Below, piece after piece: positions 61,449 to 64,000 of a stretch of 64,000 nucleotides of DNA (position 1 is the first letter of the stretch; each line of letters begins with the position of its first letter). Origin of the DNA: Synechocystis sp. LKSZ1 (GTDB taxonomy: Bacteria; Cyanobacteriota; Cyanobacteriia; Cyanobacteriales; Microcystaceae); contig NZ_AP031572.1 in assembly GCF_040436315.1 (NCBI RefSeq), forward strand, positions 1,364,001 through 1,428,000. Direction: 5' to 3'. A program made the translations under genes and the position numbers. The notes under the pieces were generated by a model. It was not told where the DNA came from. It did not search any database and saw only the letters and a program-made list of their open reading frames with translations.

Positions 61449-62327
61449 AAACCTTGGTCGGGAGGATTCCTGTTATTGTCTCTCCTTCCTATGACTACCA
61501 TCGCTGGAAAGTAGCTCTTGCCCTCGAAATTAATAGATTTTGTGTACAAGTAAAGAAGAAAGCCACCAGTAGGGAAGAAATACAACTCGTCGTCGATGAC
61601 AATACCGACAGCGTACTTGGTGGCAGAGTAGTAGGAACAGGACTAATCGGATGAAAAAGGCTTGATCATAGGCGTAAATAAAATTCGTTCTGTTACAGAG
61701 GCATTTCATTGAATTACTATTTGATTATTGGTTAATAAAAATAACGTTTTGTGTCTAATTCTATAGCATGTCTCTCCCTGTCAAAAAATGCAATGTAATG
61801 CCGAAGACGGGATAGTGGATCTAAGACTGTGGAAAGATTTATTATCACATTCTTAAGTTTGCTTTGCCAGCGGAAAAGCTTGTAGAACAAGACTTTGACA
61901 GAACGATCGCCAGTAAGAGTTAGTCATACCAATTCTTCACGTTGAAGCTACAGATGTTTACCCCTCCGCCTCCGTCACCTCCCCTTACCAAGGGGAGGAC
62001 GGGTGGGGTCATTTGTGTAGTTAGGTTTCAGAGATTTGGTATCACTCATTTTCTAGAACATAACCCTCTCAAGTCTTCAGAACGGTATTCAGGGCGATTC
62101 TCGTGGGTGTCAAATGTTCTACAATTAGCGAATCAAGACGAACGTCTTAGGCCCAGCCCAAAGGGGTCAAAACTTAGCCAGAAAAAACAGAAGGCCCCTG
62201 GTATGATTGAAAACTTATCCCGTCCCCAAAACCCCTTAGACTGGCTTGACGCGGGTGTTAGTTAGCCGGCCTAATGCCACCCGATAATAGGGATACTTCA
62301 TGCTCAGATGATTTAGGAGAGAACGAG
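61449..62327. other. 879-base non-coding region between the integrase and acnB
   Basis: No convincing gene is found. A GC-rich hairpin lies at 61978-61998 inside AT-balanced sequence, and the acnB ribosome-binding site (taggagagaacgag) is at the right edge. The size of the gap next to an integrase would be compatible with decayed mobile DNA, but no terminal repeats or frames support that directly. Confidence 0.4.
61978..61998. repeat. REP-like hairpin
   Basis: CCTCCCCTT (61978-61986), an ACC loop and AAGGGGAGG (61990-61998) form a perfect 9-bp stem, followed by ACGGGTGGGGT. From general knowledge this type of CTCCCCTTACCAAGGGGAG sequence is a dispersed repeat in many genomes, including cyanobacteria. 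No second copy was noticed in the window. Confidence 0.45.
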
Positions 62328-64000
62328 ATGCTAGCGGCATACCATCGCCACTGTGAAGAGCGGGCCCAATTGGGCATTCCCCCCCTGCCCCTGACGGCGG
62401 CCCAAACCACGGAACTCTGTGAACTATTGCAGAATCCTCCCCAAGGCCTCGATGATGAACTCCTCGCCCTCCTGCGAGACCGCGTTCCCCCTGGCGTTGA
62501 TGAAGCGGCCTACGTCAAGGCGGGTTTCCTGACGGCCCTGGCCAAAGGAGACTTGACCTCCCCCCTGATTACGCCTTCAGAGGCGGTAGTTCTGTTAGGG
62601 ACAATGATTGGGGGCTATAATGTTCAATCCTTGGTGGCCCTGCTCCAGTCGGCGGATGATACGATTGCGGCCACGGCCGCGGCGGCCTTAACCAAAACCC
62701 TCCTTGTTTTTGATGCGTTTAACGAAGTTTTAGAATTATCCCAGCACAACGCCTATGCCAAACAAGTGATTGAGAGTTGGGCCAATGGGGAATGGTTCTT
62801 ACAAAAACCAGCAGTGCCTGAGAAAATTACCGTTACTGTCTTTAAGGTTCCCGGTGAAACCAACACCGATGATCTCTCGCCGGCCCCCCATGCCACGACC
62901 CGGCCCGATATTCCCCTCCATGCCCTGGCTATGCTGGAGACCAAAATGCCCGAGGGCCTGGCCATCATCGCCGAATTAAAACAGAAGGTCCATCCGGTAG
63001 CCTACGTCGGCGATGTCGTGGGAACGGGGTCTTCCCGTAAGTCCGCGATTAATTCCGTGCTATGGCACATTGGCACCGATATCCCCTTTGTCCCCAATAA
63101 ACGTGCCGGGGGCTACATTCTGGGGGGTAAAATTGCGCCGATTTTCTTTAACACCGCGGAGGATTCTGGGGCCTTACCCATCGAGTGCGATGTCAGCCAG
63201 TTCCAGAACGGTGATGTGATTACCATTTATCCCTACGAGGGCAAGATTACCAACGAAGCCGGGGAAATCCTGACTACCTTTAGCCTCAAACCCGATACGA
63301 TTTTAGATGAAGTCCGGGCCGGGGGCCGTATTCCCCTCCTGATTGGCCGCAGTTTAACGGATAAAACCCGTCAGGCTCTGGGCCTTGAACCCACGACTCT
63401 CTTTGTTCGTCCCCAGGCCCCCATTGATACCGGGCACGGCTATACCCTGGCCCAGAAAATGGTCGGCAAGGCCTGCGGCTTACCGGGAGTACGACCGGGG
63501 ACGTCCTGTGAGCCGGTGATGACCACCGTCGGTTCCCAAGATACCACTGGCCCCATGACCCGAGATGAACTGAAGGAACTAGCCTGCTTGGGCTTTAGTG
63601 CAGATTTAGTCTTGCAAACTTTCTGCCATACAGCGGCCTATCCCAAACCCGTCGATATCAAGACTCACCACGAACTACCCGACTTCTTTGCGACCCGTGG
63701 TGGGGTGGCCCTGCGGCCTGGCGATGGCATTATTCATTCCTGGCTCAATCGGATGCTCCTTCCCGATACTGTGGGCACGGGCGGCGATTCCCATACCCGT
63801 TTTCCCCTGGGCATTTCCTTCCCGGCGGGCTCTGGTCTAGTGGCCTTTGCAGCAGCCTTGGGCGTGACGCCTCTGGATATGCCGGAGTCCGTTCTCGTGA
63901 AATTTACCGGCGATCTGCAACCCGGTGTTACCCTGCGGGATATTGTCAATGCCATTCCTTGGGTCGCTATGCAACAGGGCAAGCTTACCGTGGCCAAGGA
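62328..64000 (+). CDS. acnB: Aconitate hydratase B (runs off the window)
   Basis: The ATG at 62328 ([20 protein letters not shown]) begins an uninterrupted frame of about 557 residues reaching the window edge. The N-terminal helical HEAT-like domain typical of AcnB (about 1-155) is followed by the swivel domain ([44 protein letters not shown]) and the start of the catalytic part, including [24 protein letters not shown] and [19 protein letters not shown]. AcnB isomerises citrate to isocitrate with a 4Fe-4S cluster; the first cluster Cys region ([12 protein letters not shown]) is included and the other Cys ligands lie beyond the window. Confidence 0.95.
   Translation, partial: MLAAYHRHCEERAQLGIPPLPLTAAQTTELCELLQNPPQGLDDELLALLRDRVPPGVDEAAYVKAGFLTALAKGDLTSPLITPSEAVVLLGTMIGGYNVQSLVALLQSADDTIAATAAAALTKTLLVFDAFNEVLELSQHNAYAKQVIESWANGEWFLQKPAVPEKITVTVFKVPGETNTDDLSPAPHATTRPDIPLHALAMLETKMPEGLAIIAELKQKVHPVAYVGDVVGTGSSRKSAINSVLWHIGTDIPFVPNKRAGGYILGGKIAPIFFNTAEDSGALPIECDVSQFQNGDVITIYPYEGKITNEAGEILTTFSLKPDTILDEVRAGGRIPLLIGRSLTDKTRQALGLEPTTLFVRPQAPIDTGHGYTLAQKMVGKACGLPGVRPGTSCEPVMTTVGSQDTTGPMTRDELKELACLGFSADLVLQTFCHTAAYPKPVDIKTHHELPDFFATRGGVALRPGDGIIHSWLNRMLLPDTVGTGGDSHTRFPLGISFPAGSGLVAFAAALGVTPLDMPESVLVKFTGDLQPGVTLRDIVNAIPWVAMQQGKLTVAK

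Noticed and set aside
61454-61654. Small plus-strand frame after the integrase
   Set aside because: It has no ribosome-binding site, no recognisable motif and a composition like the surrounding non-coding DNA.
1-64000. tRNA, rRNA and CRISPR arrays
   Set aside because: Intergenic regions were read for cloverleaf-like sequences, rRNA motifs and regularly spaced repeats; none was recognised.

Overview
The window comes from a beta-type cyanobacterium. It carries photosystem I genes (psaF-psaJ), the low-CO2 NDH-1 module (ndhF3-ndhD3-cupA), a LabA-like NYN protein and several cyanobacterium-specific families (DUF3110, DUF2996, DUF4278, Uma2 nucleases). The PsaJ sequence and the psaJ-psaF / tsaD divergent arrangement resemble Synechocystis-type genomes, but the species cannot be fixed from this stretch. 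There are no rRNA or tRNA genes and no CRISPR array.

Positions 1-23.3 kb are GC-richer core genome: lspA, a CCB2/CCB4-type cytochrome b6f assembly factor, a recombinase-like protein without a catalytic domain, an M50 membrane protease, murQ, two small conserved proteins, the CO2-uptake operon ndhF3-ndhD3-cupA with a palindrome upstream and a strong terminator behind it (no cupS follows), murE, folD, a CoA-transferase/GNAT fusion, a LabA-like protein, psaJ/psaF, tsaD, a DUF4278 protein, a DMT exporter, a PPOX flavoprotein, a probable pterin glucosyltransferase and an alanine/glycine:cation symporter.

Positions 23.4-52.6 kb are an AT-rich surface-polysaccharide island, almost all on the minus strand. 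A WbpM/WbpL/WbpV-like trio (23.4-28.3 kb) can make and load the first amino-dideoxy sugar on undecaprenyl phosphate. A long operon-like run (52.6 down to 32.7 kb) encodes a UDP-GlcA epimerase-type enzyme, a PglK-type ABC flippase, four methyltransferase-like proteins, NeuA, a CBS-NeuB-SAF-TIM-barrel fusion, a sialyltransferase-like protein, glycosyltransferases, a nucleotidyltransferase-HAD fusion coupled to a small-molecule kinase, a Wzy-like polymerase and two acyltransferases. Together they suggest a glycan decorated with a nonulosonic (sialic-like) acid and possibly a nucleotide-activated phospho-substituent. An IS4-family element with an intact transposase, near-perfect inverted repeats and a 9-bp target duplication has landed inside this run. 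A TnpB-only element, a Uma2 pseudogene and five intact Uma2 genes lie around the island's edges.

Positions 55-62 kb hold the export pair wzc (tyrosine autokinase) and wza-like on the plus strand, then a ribbon-helix-helix protein preceded by three contiguous 8-bp TCTAGA-centred repeats, and a tyrosine recombinase. The window ends inside acnB. The octamer GCGATCGC (HIP1) was seen five times by eye, all between 28.9 and 53.6 kb and none in the flanking core DNA, which together with base composition points to a different origin for the island.
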